Position numbers and translations under genes: made by a program. The notes below the pieces were generated by a model. It did no database searches and was not told the DNA's origin. It worked only from the letters and a program-made list of their open reading frames with translations. Shown piece by piece: positions 1 through 7,294 of a stretch of DNA of 13,444 nt (position 1 is its first letter; every line of letters begins with the position of its first letter). Location of the stretch: the NCBI GenBank assembly GCA_934096755.1, contig CAKOMU010000027.1:1-13444 (forward strand), in the 5' to 3' direction. The DNA comes from an uncultured Bacilli bacterium (GTDB lineage: Bacteria > Bacillota_I > Bacilli_A > RF39 > UBA660).

Positions 1-506
1 ATATTTTCTTTCTTTATAATTTGGCGAATCATTTTTAAAGGTTGTCTAATACCTAACTCTGAATTAACTGCACAAATACTCACTAAAATCGTATCTTCAC
101 GTATTAAACTCTTTAAATCATCAAAATCAATTAAACCATCTTTATCATTTTTTACATAACTAATTTCAAATCCCATTGATTCCAAATATTTACAAATAGC
201 ATAAATAGAAGGATGTTCTAATTTAGAAACAATAATATGTTTACCTTTTTTATGATTAGCTAAACAAGTACCAATTAAAGCCATATTATTACTTTCTGTA
301 GCACCACTAGTATAGATTATTTCATTGCTATTTACCCCAAAAATATCTGCAATCTGTTTAGTAGCACTTTCTAACAAATTAAATGATTTTTGTCCCAAAC
401 TATGAATAGAATTAGCATTTCCTATAAATTCCTTACTTACTCTTGAAATTGTATCTAACACCTCATATGCTACTGGTGTCGTTGCACTATAATCTAAATA
501 TATCAT
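1..506 (-). CDS. cysteine desulfurase (NifS/IscS family, probably NifZ-like), 3' end missing
   Basis: Pyridoxal-phosphate enzyme that takes sulfur from cysteine as a persulfide for thio-cofactors or tRNA thiolation. Only the first 168 residues are in the window; the gene runs off the left edge. Visible family features are the N-terminal YLDYSATTP, the cofactor-phosphate loop TSGATESNN (about residues 66-74), a KLEHPS segment whose His98 should stack on the cofactor, and VNSELG (148-152) where most relatives have VNNEIG. The Schiff-base lysine and the catalytic cysteine lie outside the window. The ATG (504-506) is 16 bases after the ezrA stop and has an AAGGAAAGGG Shine-Dalgarno, so it is co-transcribed with ezrA. 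In B. subtilis the desulfurase next to ezrA is NifZ, partner of ThiI in 4-thiouridine synthesis. By that synteny thiI may follow to the left, but this is inference. The family call is firm; the subfamily is not. Confidence 0.9.
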   Translation of the reverse strand, partial: MIYLDYSATTPVAYEVLDTISRVSKEFIGNANSIHSLGQKSFNLLESATKQIADIFGVNSNEIIYTSGATESNNMALIGTCLANHKKGKHIIVSKLEHPSIYAICKYLESMGFEISYVKNDKDGLIDFDDLKSLIREDTILVSICAVNSELGIRQPLKMIRQIIKKEN

Positions 507-522
507 TTATGTCCCTTTCCTT

Positions 523-2241
523 TTAATTTTGTGATTCTTCTAACAATTTTTTATGAATACCAGGTTCCACAATATTAATTGCATTAATGGCATTTTCCAA
601 GCTATTTTTAAAATTTCCTTTAAAAAATGCATTTTCAGCTTTAACTAAGCCAAAATCTACTTCTCTATTAGTTACCCTATATCTATTACCATAAACAATT
701 GCCACTTCTGCCATATGAGCTGTCTTAATCGTCTCATTAATTGTATTATAAACCTTCAAAACTAAATCTCTAGCAGTATCTACTCTCAAATTTAAGACTT
801 TAATAGAAATTGGTCTTTTATCTAACTCTTTAACTAGTTCATTGATAGCTTCCATAGCTTCAGCTAGTTCTACATAGTAATTTTTAGGTATAGTTGGCAA
901 CTTAAATGAACGTACCTTTTCTTTCGTTTGATTTAATATCTTTTTTATTTCATCTAATTGTTCACGAGCACGCAATTCATCTTCTTTTAAGCTACCTAAA
1001 GTCTTCAATGCTCCATTTAATTTTTCTTCTGTTTTGACTAAACGTAAATTTAAATTTTCCATTTCACGTGCTAACTTAGAATATGCCATAATCTTGCTTC
1101 TGCCAATATCAACAATTTTATCATAACCAGCTCTAATGCCCATAATTTCTTGTTTAATTTCAGCAATCACTGCTACTTCATCATCACTTAAATCATAACT
1201 ATATTTAATATCGCCAATTTTTTTATACAACTCATTATTAACTTTTTCTAATTTAGTAGCTTTAATTAATATACTACGACTATAATCTTCATAAATCTTT
1301 TTAGATACTTTTTCTTTATCAAAATCATTATATAAAGAATCAAAATAATCCAACATGGTTTTTAATTCAAACAAAGAATCTTCCACATTTAAAACATTTA
1401 ATCTTTGAAATATATCAGTTATCTTTTTATTTGCCTCATCAATATTATAATCAATATTTAAATATTCTAAATTATACCCATCACGTACCATTTTATCTGC
1501 AATAGCTTTAATATCATCAATTTTTTTAGGTATTAAATTTTTGCCCATTACGACAATTGGCCTAGCTTCATCCACTATAACCTTTAAATTACCAATTACA
1601 TCAGCTATTCCTTTAACAATTCTCCCAACTTCTGTGTAAGCATTGTTATCCATTGCTACTTCAAAAGCTTGAAATAATTTATCAACATTTTCAAATTGTA
1701 ATTCTATCGGGGTTTTAATTACTTCATATTCTTCTTCATATTCATGATAAACACTCAAAATTTCTCGATATTCAGCTTTCAATTTAGTAATAGTTTCTCT
1801 ATTTCTTTCTTCACTTAAAGTAATATCCTTAATTTCTTCCAATAAATAATTAGCTTTAGTTTTTAAAGTATTTAAATCAAAATCAGCCTTTAAAACCAAT
1901 CCCTTTAAATCTTTATAATCTTTAGCCTGAAACATTTCTTCAATTTCATTTAAAGTATCTGTAAACTTAGGCATTTCCACATCTTTAATATTATGAAATC
2001 TTTCTTTCCAACCTTCTAATTTTTCTTGCATTTCTTCATTATTTACAAGTGCTTCCACTTTATTAAACTCAGATAACATACTAGCAGATATAATCATATT
2101 TTTTTCTTTTTCTAAAGATTCGATTTGTCCTTTTAATTTTTTCTTTTCTTTATTATTTAAAACATTCAAAACCACAATTACTAGAACAATTGTTAAAATA
2201 TAATAAAGACCCGCAATCAACAAAAAAGTTATTCTATCCAT
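523..2241 (-). CDS. ezrA: septation ring formation regulator EzrA
   Basis: EzrA is a membrane-anchored, spectrin-like regulator of FtsZ ring assembly in low-GC Gram-positives. The 572-residue protein (B. subtilis EzrA is about 562) starts with one membrane segment at about residues 6-28, with almost no residues outside. A long, almost entirely helical, Glu/Lys-rich cytoplasmic region follows, with heptad-like coiled coils and no enzymatic motif. The N-terminal anchor, the length and the C-terminal part (NRYRVTNREVD, then a helical end) fit EzrA. The ATG at 2239-2241 is preceded by GGTGA about eight bases upstream. A strong promoter lies just upstream, so the predicted leader is only about 16 bases. 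Next to it is a cysteine desulfurase, the arrangement known from Bacillus. No truncation is apparent. Alternative: another coiled-coil membrane protein, unlikely given length and synteny. Confidence 0.93.
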   Translation of the reverse strand: MDRITFLLIAGLYYILTIVLVIVVLNVLNNKEKKKLKGQIESLEKEKNMIISASMLSEFNKVEALVNNEEMQEKLEGWKERFHNIKDVEMPKFTDTLNEIEEMFQAKDYKDLKGLVLKADFDLNTLKTKANYLLEEIKDITLSEERNRETITKLKAEYREILSVYHEYEEEYEVIKTPIELQFENVDKLFQAFEVAMDNNAYTEVGRIVKGIADVIGNLKVIVDEARPIVVMGKNLIPKKIDDIKAIADKMVRDGYNLEYLNIDYNIDEANKKITDIFQRLNVLNVEDSLFELKTMLDYFDSLYNDFDKEKVSKKIYEDYSRSILIKATKLEKVNNELYKKIGDIKYSYDLSDDEVAVIAEIKQEIMGIRAGYDKIVDIGRSKIMAYSKLAREMENLNLRLVKTEEKLNGALKTLGSLKEDELRAREQLDEIKKILNQTKEKVRSFKLPTIPKNYYVELAEAMEAINELVKELDKRPISIKVLNLRVDTARDLVLKVYNTINETIKTAHMAEVAIVYGNRYRVTNREVDFGLVKAENAFFKGNFKNSLENAINAINIVEPGIHKKLLEESQN

Positions 2242-2263
2242 AAATGATTCACCACTACTATAT

Positions 2264-2292
2264 AGTGTATCACATTCTATTTTTTTTGTAAA
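2264..2292 (-). promoter_or_regulatory. ezrA promoter, SigA type with extended -10
   Basis: On the minus strand, TTTACA (2287-2292) is followed after 17 bases by TACACT (2264-2269), with TG one base before the -10. The -35 matches 5 of 6 consensus bases and the -10 matches 4 of 6; the TGn helps. Predicted transcription start is near 2257, giving a leader of about 16 bases that carries the GGTGA ribosome site. Read by eye. Confidence 0.6.
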
Positions 2293-2310
2293 ACCTCCAC
2301 CACTAACAAA

Positions 2311-2343
2311 ATAAAAAAATAAACACTCTATTAAATGTTTATT
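2311..2343 (-). terminator. intrinsic terminator after the DUF308 gene
   Basis: In the minus-strand transcript AATAAACA (2336-2343) pairs with TGTTTATT (2318-2325) around a 10-base loop, and the 3' arm runs into a U tract (complement of 2313-2319). It lies 14 bases after the stop of the DUF308 gene and before the ezrA promoter. The stem is nearly all A-T, so it may be leaky and allow some readthrough into ezrA. Confidence 0.6.
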
Positions 2344-2357
2344 CTTCCTTTACATAG

Positions 2358-2894
2358 CTATCTCTTTTGAATAACATAGTGATCGATTAAATTAAATAAA
2401 GCCACAATCACTAAAAATATACCAGTAATTTTCGTAATAGCAACTCCAGAAAAAGGATTAAATATTAATATGACTCCTAAAATCACAATCAATATACCAA
2501 TTATTAAAGTCCCAACCCAACTAGTACTTGCTTCTTTTAAAGTAAAAGCCAATGATATTTTCATAAGACCATTAATAATAAGATACACTCCTAAACAAAC
2601 TGCAATAAGTCTTAATACTGAACCTGGATAAAGCATAATAAAAGCCCCTAAAACACTATATAATATACCAGTGACTAAATTATAATTAGTACCAATTTTA
2701 TTTTGCATATATTGAAAAATACTTGCTAAACCAATGATTAACAATGATAGTCCCACAATAATACCAATTAAATTATTAAAAGCATCTGGTATTAAAGCTA
2801 GAACCAACCCTACAAGTCCCATAATTACAATTCCAGTTATATTTTCCTTACTAGTTTGATCTTTTTTTTCTAAAATTCCTTTTGTAGCCACCAT
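2358..2894 (-). CDS. DUF308 / HdeD-like membrane protein
   Basis: A 178-residue integral membrane protein of unknown exact role. It has a short charged N-terminus (residues 1-19) and six hydrophobic segments, roughly at 21-37, 42-61, 72-89, 93-115, 126-145 and 152-170, arranged as three pairs. Paired helices with Gly-rich turns and small loops (NLVTGILYSVLGAF, WVGTLIIGILIVILG) are typical of DUF308, the family of E. coli HdeD, which is linked to acid resistance. That role should not be assumed here. The ATG (2892-2894) follows AAAGGAAGTGAT, a good Shine-Dalgarno, very close to the start codon. It is a single-gene unit with its own promoter and terminator. It is divergent from glmS, with overlapping -35 elements, so its transcription may compete with glmS. 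No envelope or stress gene beside it narrows the function. Confidence 0.82.
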   Translation of the reverse strand: MVATKGILEKKDQTSKENITGIVIMGLVGLVLALIPDAFNNLIGIIVGLSLLIIGLASIFQYMQNKIGTNYNLVTGILYSVLGAFIMLYPGSVLRLIAVCLGVYLIINGLMKISLAFTLKEASTSWVGTLIIGILIVILGVILIFNPFSGVAITKITGIFLVIVALFNLIDHYVIQKR

Positions 2895-2910
2895 ATCACT
2901 TCCTTTCTAA

Positions 2911-2939
2911 ATTTTATCAAATCACTCTTGTTTTGACAA
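2911..2939 (-). promoter_or_regulatory. promoter of the DUF308 gene, extended -10
   Basis: Minus strand TTGTCA (2934-2939), a 17-base spacer and TAAAAT (2911-2916), with TG one base before the -10. Both hexamers match 5 of 6. The predicted start near 2904 leaves a leader of about ten bases, just the ribosome site. The -35 overlaps the plus-strand glmS -35 by five bases. The 12-mer ATTTTATCAAAT spanning the -10 recurs in the dCMP deaminase promoter. Confidence 0.65.
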
Positions 2940-2961
2940 GTAACTATTTTTATGTTTTAAT
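2933..2961 (+). promoter_or_regulatory. glmS promoter, consensus -35 with extended -10
   Basis: TTGACA (2933-2938, perfect), a 17-base spacer and TTTAAT (2956-2961, 5 of 6), with TG at 2953-2954. Predicted start is near 2968, giving a leader of about 187 bases that holds the whole glmS ribozyme. About 36 bases would precede the cleavage site. This is the strongest promoter in the window by consensus. Confidence 0.7.
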
Positions 2962-3002
2962 TTAATTAAACATACTAGTTGATGGAGGTAAAACTATTTG
3001 TT

Positions 3003-3147
3003 AGCGCCAGAACCACTAGGTTGACGAGGATGATGTTTATCGATTTTTCGGCGGATGCATCACGGGATTGTATGCTCGATAGATATATTTCAAAAAACAA
3101 AATCAAGATTGTTACAAACAATATATCATATACACTGATGAAAGGAA
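3003..3147 (+). ncRNA. glmS ribozyme (glucosamine-6-phosphate-responsive self-cleaving riboswitch)
   Basis: The leader of glmS carries the conserved core AGCGCCAGAAC (from 3003), TTGACGAGGATG (from 3021) and TTTTTCGGCGGATGC (from 3044), as in the Bacillus ribozyme. In that family cleavage falls before the G of GCGCC, here between 3003 and 3004, with GlcN6P as cofactor. P1 is a minimal hairpin, AACC (3011-3014) with GGTT (3019-3022) around ACTA. TGATG (3031-3035) pairs with CATCA (3058-3062) where B. subtilis has GGAGG and CCTCC, a covarying helix. A short P3 can form between 3063-3066 and 3075-3078, and P4 between GATATATT (3082-3089) and AATATATC (3120-3127). High GlcN6P should trigger cleavage and mRNA decay, lowering GlmS. 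The 3' limit is approximate, extended to the ribosome site (AAAGGA, 3141-3146). Confidence 0.95.
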
Positions 3148-3154
3148 AAATTAT

Positions 3155-4957
3155 ATGTGTGGAATTGTTGGATATATAGGAAAAGAAAACTGTATACCTA
3201 AAATTATTAATGCTTTAGAAGCATTAGAATATCGCGGCTATGACTCAGCAGGCATTGCTTATTTTAAGCAAAAAGAAATTGAGATAATTAAAGAAAGAGG
3301 TAAAATTGCCAATTTAAAATCACAATTAAATTTAGATATCCCAACTTATCTTGGGATTGGTCACACCAGATGGGCAACACATGGCATCGCCAATAAAATC
3401 AATGCTCATCCTCATCAACAAGGAAATATCACTCTAGTTCACAATGGAATTATTGAAAATTATATAGAATTAAAAAAAGACTTAATAAACAAAGGTTATA
3501 CTTTCCAAAGTGAAACCGACACAGAAGTTGCCGCTGCTTTACTTGATTATTTATACGGTGAAAATAAGGATATTATCAAAAGTATGAATCAAGCTGGCAA
3601 ACTTATACGAGGATCTTATGCTTTTGGCATTTTATTAAAAGATGATCCAAACACTTTATATGCTACTAGAAAAGATAGTCCTCTAATTATAGCGCTTGCT
3701 AAAGATGGCAACTTTATTGCCTCAGACGTCCCAGCTATTTTAAAATTTACCAATAAATATATTTTAATGGACAACTATGAAATAGCCAAAATAAGTGCTA
3801 ATTCAATTAGTATCTTTGATCAAAATCTCAACATCGTCAAAAAAGAAGTTCAAACTTTTAACCAAACTTACGATGCAGCCACTAAAAATGGATATGATCA
3901 TTTTATGCTAAAAGAAATCAATGAACAAGATGAAGTATTTAAAAATACTATCAATGCTTATTATGATGGCACAAAAGAATCGTTAGAAAAAAACTTTGGC
4001 TTTATTAAAAACTTTCAATCCATTGACATAGTTGCTTGTGGTTCTGCCTACCACGCGGGATTAATAGGTAAATATTTACTGGAAACTTATGCTAATCTTC
4101 CTGTAAATGTCGAAGTAGCTAGTGAATATCGTTATAAAAAAAATTTTTATAATTCTAATACCCTACTCATCGTCGTATCCCAATCAGGCGAAACTGCAGA
4201 TACTCTTGCGGCTCTACGAAAAGCCAAAGAAGATGGCATTAAAACTCTAGCTATCATCAATGTTATAGGTAGTTCGATTGCTAGAGAAGCAGATTATGTA
4301 ATTTATACAAAAGCAGGATTTGAAATTGCAGTTGCAACAACTAAAGCCTATTTAGCCCAAATCGCCCTATTTTCTCTTATTACTTTTTATCTAGGTACTA
4401 TAAAAAATATTTTATCTTTAGAAGAAATTAAGCAAATTCAAAACGAAATCACAATTATACCTAACTTGATTAAAGAAAACATACAAAATGAATGTTACTT
4501 AGAAATAGCTAACGCTTTAACTAAAGCATCACAAATATTTTTTATAGGACGACTTGTAGACTATGCGTTATGCTTAGAAGGATCTTTAAAATTAAAAGAA
4601 ATTTCTTACATCAATAGCGTTGCCTATCAAGCAGGAGAACTAAAACATGGTACAATCTCTTTAATTGAAAAAAATACTCCTGTCATTGCAATTAATACGG
4701 ATACTACAACATATGAAAAAACAATTAGTAATATCAAGGAAGTAACAGCTAGAGGGGCCAAAGTAACTATTATAAGTAATCAAAAACCTAAAGAATTATT
4801 TTATAATAATTTAGTTTTAATTCCTAAAACTCACGCGATACTACAACCAATATTAACAGTTATTCCGCTACAATTAATTGCCTATTTCGTAGCTAAAAAT
4901 AAAAACTGTGATATTGATAAGCCTCGTAACCTAGCTAAATCAGTAACTGTAGAATAA
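3155..4957 (+). CDS. glmS: glutamine--fructose-6-phosphate aminotransferase (isomerizing)
   Basis: Makes glucosamine-6-phosphate from fructose-6-phosphate and glutamine, the first committed step to UDP-GlcNAc for peptidoglycan; cytosolic. The protein is complete at 600 residues. It starts MCGIVGYIG, with Cys2 as the amidotransferase nucleophile. HTRWATHG (70-77) and the oxyanion-hole pair Asn97-Gly98 (HNGIIENY) follow. Two SIS sugar-phosphate domains follow: the first has CGSAYHAG (295-302) and SQSGETADT (342-350), the second EGSLKLKEISYI (475-486) and GELKHGT (494-500). The canonical end NLAKSVTVE carries the isomerase lysine, Lys595. The start is fixed because Cys2 must be N-terminal after Met removal; AAAGGA lies eight bases upstream. 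It is monocistronic, driven by a near-consensus promoter, controlled by the upstream ribozyme and ended by a strong hairpin. Nothing is anomalous in the protein. Confidence 0.98.
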   Translation: MCGIVGYIGKENCIPKIINALEALEYRGYDSAGIAYFKQKEIEIIKERGKIANLKSQLNLDIPTYLGIGHTRWATHGIANKINAHPHQQGNITLVHNGIIENYIELKKDLINKGYTFQSETDTEVAAALLDYLYGENKDIIKSMNQAGKLIRGSYAFGILLKDDPNTLYATRKDSPLIIALAKDGNFIASDVPAILKFTNKYILMDNYEIAKISANSISIFDQNLNIVKKEVQTFNQTYDAATKNGYDHFMLKEINEQDEVFKNTINAYYDGTKESLEKNFGFIKNFQSIDIVACGSAYHAGLIGKYLLETYANLPVNVEVASEYRYKKNFYNSNTLLIVVSQSGETADTLAALRKAKEDGIKTLAIINVIGSSIAREADYVIYTKAGFEIAVATTKAYLAQIALFSLITFYLGTIKNILSLEEIKQIQNEITIIPNLIKENIQNECYLEIANALTKASQIFFIGRLVDYALCLEGSLKLKEISYINSVAYQAGELKHGTISLIEKNTPVIAINTDTTTYEKTISNIKEVTARGAKVTIISNQKPKELFYNNLVLIPKTHAILQPILTVIPLQLIAYFVAKNKNCDIDKPRNLAKSVTVE

Positions 4958-4962
4958 ACAAC

Positions 4963-5000
4963 AAAGCGATAATAAAACTCTTTATTACCGCTTTTTTATT
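4963..5000. terminator. bidirectional terminator between convergent glmS and nth
   Basis: AAAGCG-A-TAATAAA (4963-4976) pairs with TTTATTA-C-CGCTTT (4981-4994), with a single A/C mismatch and the tetraloop ACTC (4977-4980). T-rich sequence follows on the plus strand (to 5000). On the minus strand the far side reads TTTGTTGTTTATT, so the hairpin can serve both directions. It starts 5 bases after the glmS stop, and the nth stop (4996-4998) touches its other foot. Confidence 0.85.
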
Positions 5001-5607
5001 GATGATAAGAACACTTTGTTTGAAAAGGACAATTTTGACATTCTGGTTTTTTAGCCTTACAAATATATCGACCAAATAAAACCAATTGATGATGCACTCT
5101 TCCCCATTTATCTTTAGGAAAATAATTCATCAAATCTTGTTCAATTTTTGAAACATCTAAACTCTTTGTTAGTCCTAAACGATTAGCTACTCGCGTTACA
5201 TGAGTATCAACAGCTATCGCTGGTTCATTATAAATATTTACTAAAAAGACATTACAAGTCTTACGACCCACTCCTGGTAAACTTTCCAAAAAGTTACGAT
5301 CATTTGGGACATTGCCATCATATTTTTGCACTAAACTTTGACAAATATCTTTAATATACTGAGCTTTTTTCTTACTCATGCCTACTGGATGGATTATCTT
5401 TTCAATATCCTCTACATTTGCCTTGGCCAAATTATATACATCATACTTTGAAAATAACTCTTTTGTTACCACGTTAACCCTTTTATCAGTCGATTGAGCG
5501 GATAAAAGAGTAGCAATCAATAATTCATAATCTTTTGTATAATTAAGTTCACATTTGGGATCTGGATATAATTCATCCAGTATGTTTAATACTTCTTTAT
5601 TTTTCAT
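4996..5607 (-). CDS. nth: endonuclease III (DNA glycosylase/AP lyase)
   Basis: Base-excision repair enzyme that removes oxidised pyrimidines and nicks the abasic site. Visible motifs, numbered from the ATG at 5605-5607, are the N-terminal helix CELNYTKDYELLIATLLSAQ and the helix-hairpin-helix LPGVGRKT ending in the catalytic Lys116. They also include VDTHV with the catalytic Asp134 and a C-terminal iron-sulfur motif C-x6-C-x2-C-x5-C at Cys183, 190, 193 and 199. The length of 203 residues is normal (E. coli 211). An in-frame ATG four codons upstream (5617-5619) is possible. Neither start has a clear Shine-Dalgarno; both overlap the end of dnaD (stop at 5597-5599), so translation is probably coupled. 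The shorter form fits the family N-terminus better. dnaD-nth adjacency is conserved in Bacillus. Confidence 0.95.
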   Translation of the reverse strand: MKNKEVLNILDELYPDPKCELNYTKDYELLIATLLSAQSTDKRVNVVTKELFSKYDVYNLAKANVEDIEKIIHPVGMSKKKAQYIKDICQSLVQKYDGNVPNDRNFLESLPGVGRKTCNVFLVNIYNEPAIAVDTHVTRVANRLGLTKSLDVSKIEQDLMNYFPKDKWGRVHHQLVLFGRYICKAKKPECQNCPFQTKCSYHQ

Positions 5608-6217
5608 GCAACCAATCATACTCTAAAACACTGGATTCAAATATAGGACTATCTCCTCCTATATCTTTTTTTCTTATATCCTCTGGTGTTTTAAATCCTT
5701 TCCTATTCCATTCATATAAAACTTTATCTATATATCTTAAATTGAGTACTCCATTATATTCGGCTTCTTTTAAAGCTTCTTTAATTAATTCCTCACTAAA
5801 ACCTTTATCCATCCAAGCATTAATAATTTCATAATCGATATTAGATAAAGTCCTTCCAAAAGTATGTTCAAAAATACTAAAAATGTCCGTTTTAATTTCC
5901 TCTTTTTCTTGCATTTTATAATCACTTTTAATTTCATTATAAAAATTATCTAATGAAACTTTTTCAATTACTTTTCCGTCACAGTTTTTTTCAGCTTTAA
6001 CTTTGATTAATTTTTTCCCCATTAAACTACCATAAGCTGTCAAAACATCCTCTTCAGCCATATTTAAAACTTTACCAACCACTTTTATGTCAAATACTAA
6101 ATCAAAAGAATTATCAAAATATAGTAATAATAAAAACTCGTTTAAAGATAATTTATTTTTTAGGGCTTCTTTTATAAACATCGTTTCTGCTACTAATTTT
6201 TTATTATCTTTAAACAT
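5597..6217 (-). CDS. dnaD: DnaD-family replication initiation protein
   Basis: DnaD acts with DnaA, DnaB and DnaI to load the replicative helicase at the origin and during restart in low-GC Gram-positives. The 206-residue protein has an N-terminal winged-helix region (LSLNEFLLLLYFDNS to KKLIKVK). After a charged linker comes the DnaB/DnaD C-terminal domain (IFSIFEHTFGRTLSNIDYEI to KGFKTPEDI). That domain contains the hallmark Y-x3-(I/V)-x3-W as YIDKVLYEW and the following NRKGFKT. A GTG three codons upstream (6224-6226) would overlap the preceding stop as GTGA. I prefer the ATG at 6215-6217 because AAAGGGTG sits about eight bases before it but directly abuts the GTG. It lies between the CCA-enzyme gene and nth, overlapping nth, in a condensed version of the B. 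subtilis cca ... dnaD-nth region. Confidence 0.9.
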   Translation of the reverse strand: MFKDNKKLVAETMFIKEALKNKLSLNEFLLLLYFDNSFDLVFDIKVVGKVLNMAEEDVLTAYGSLMGKKLIKVKAEKNCDGKVIEKVSLDNFYNEIKSDYKMQEKEEIKTDIFSIFEHTFGRTLSNIDYEIINAWMDKGFSEELIKEALKEAEYNGVLNLRYIDKVLYEWNRKGFKTPEDIRKKDIGGDSPIFESSVLEYDWLHEK

Positions 6218-6222
6218 GTTTT

Positions 6223-7272
6223 TCACACCCTTTCTAAATATTTGATTATTTCTTTATTTTTATTTTTCAATTTTCCACTTAAAATGGCTTCTTCAAGTAT
6301 CTTATATTTTTGACTTATTTGTGCTCCAGCACCCAAATTTTTAACATCCACGTCGATATCATTTCGTGCCTTTATTGGCAATTTTTGATACATTTTATTT
6401 ATTTTTTTAGGATGAATATTTAATATCTTACCTGCAATAGTACATGGATACAAACCATAAGTGTATAGTTCTTTATTACTAACAGTTCCTTCTTTTAACA
6501 CATTAGTAATTTTAATTATATTGCTTTTTTCTATATTTGTAAATGGCATATTTTTAACATTTAATTGAGCCCACATTCCTAATAAATCATCGACATAATT
6601 TACATTTTGAAATTCTATTTCTAACATTTCTGCAATTTTTAATTCTTCCAATAAATTTATGCCTTTATAATAATTTTTACTAATTAATATTTTTTCCAAT
6701 TCTTTTTTTACTCTTTCTTTCGACAAAGTTTTAACTAACTTGCTATTTTTCTTTATAATTTTTTTTAGATTTTCTTCCAATTCAAAATCAAGCACTGTCG
6801 CAAAACGAATAGCACGTAAAATTCGTAAAGGATCTTCAGTAATTTTCGTGCTTACATCACCAATCATTCTAATCATTCGTTTATTTAAATCATCTACGCC
6901 ATTCAAAAGATCAATGACTTTACCATTTTTAGTCATGCAAATCGCATTAATTGTAAAATCCCTTCTTTTCAAATCTTCTTCCAAAGAATCAATATATTCA
7001 ATCTTACTAGGCCTACGATTTACATAATCATAATCTTTACGAAAAGTAGTAATATCAACATTATATTTTTCTATTTTTAAATTAACACTACCATAGTTAC
7101 TTTTGACCAAATTAAACATAGCATAAACATCTCTAGGCAAAGCATTTGTACATATATCCACATCATAACTTTTAATTCCTAATAAATAATCTCGTACAAA
7201 TCCCCCAACTAAATAGGCTTGATAATTATTACTTTCTAATTTTTCTAAAATTTTTTTTATTTGTTTTTCCAT
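6223..7272 (-). CDS. cca: CCA tRNA nucleotidyltransferase (class II, poly(A) polymerase-like)
   Basis: Adds or repairs the 3'-CCA end of tRNAs from CTP and ATP. The N-terminal nucleotidyltransferase head is clear: YLVGGFVRDYLLG (about residues 20-32) and YDVDI with the metal-binding acidic pair. RRDFTINAI and DPLRILRAIRFA, the neck motif with the flipped-nucleotide template region, follow. The C-terminal body and tail are helical and divergent. At 349 residues it is shorter than B. subtilis Cca (about 397), mainly in the tail. The reading frame stays open to a TTG at 7300-7302. The ATG at 7270-7272 is preferred because AAAGGGG lies six bases upstream and the protein then starts just before the head domain. 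Its TGA stop is a true stop followed by dnaD. Poly(A) polymerase activity is less likely in this phylum. The family call is firm. Confidence 0.94.
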   Translation of the reverse strand: MEKQIKKILEKLESNNYQAYLVGGFVRDYLLGIKSYDVDICTNALPRDVYAMFNLVKSNYGSVNLKIEKYNVDITTFRKDYDYVNRRPSKIEYIDSLEEDLKRRDFTINAICMTKNGKVIDLLNGVDDLNKRMIRMIGDVSTKITEDPLRILRAIRFATVLDFELEENLKKIIKKNSKLVKTLSKERVKKELEKILISKNYYKGINLLEELKIAEMLEIEFQNVNYVDDLLGMWAQLNVKNMPFTNIEKSNIIKITNVLKEGTVSNKELYTYGLYPCTIAGKILNIHPKKINKMYQKLPIKARNDIDVDVKNLGAGAQISQKYKILEEAILSGKLKNKNKEIIKYLERV

Positions 7273-7285
7273 ATTATCCCCTTTA

Positions 7286-7294
7286 ATTATAACA
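7286..7294 (-). promoter_or_regulatory. possible internal promoter for cca-dnaD-nth (extended -10 only)
   Basis: Minus strand TGTTATAAT (7286-7294) is a perfect TATAAT with TGn. At 17 bases upstream the -35 is poor (TAGGTT). The start would fall so close to the cca ATG that the leader is about seven bases. It may be a weak internal promoter, or chance in AT-rich DNA. Confidence 0.3.

Noticed and set aside
2358..2894. Acid-resistance role for the DUF308 gene by its HdeD name
   Set aside because: HdeD function is known in E. coli only, and no acid-stress genes are nearby; the name was kept only as a family label.
2979..3179. 66-codon plus-strand open frame across the glmS leader
   Set aside because: It lies over the glmS ribozyme core, overlaps the glmS start in another frame, has no ribosome site before its TTG/ATG, and its peptide just translates the conserved RNA motifs.
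6740..7027. 95-codon plus-strand open frame opposite cca
   Set aside because: It is antisense to the conserved head and neck of the CCA enzyme, with a Ser/Phe/Ile-rich composition typical of the complement of a Lys/Glu-rich gene; no ribosome site.
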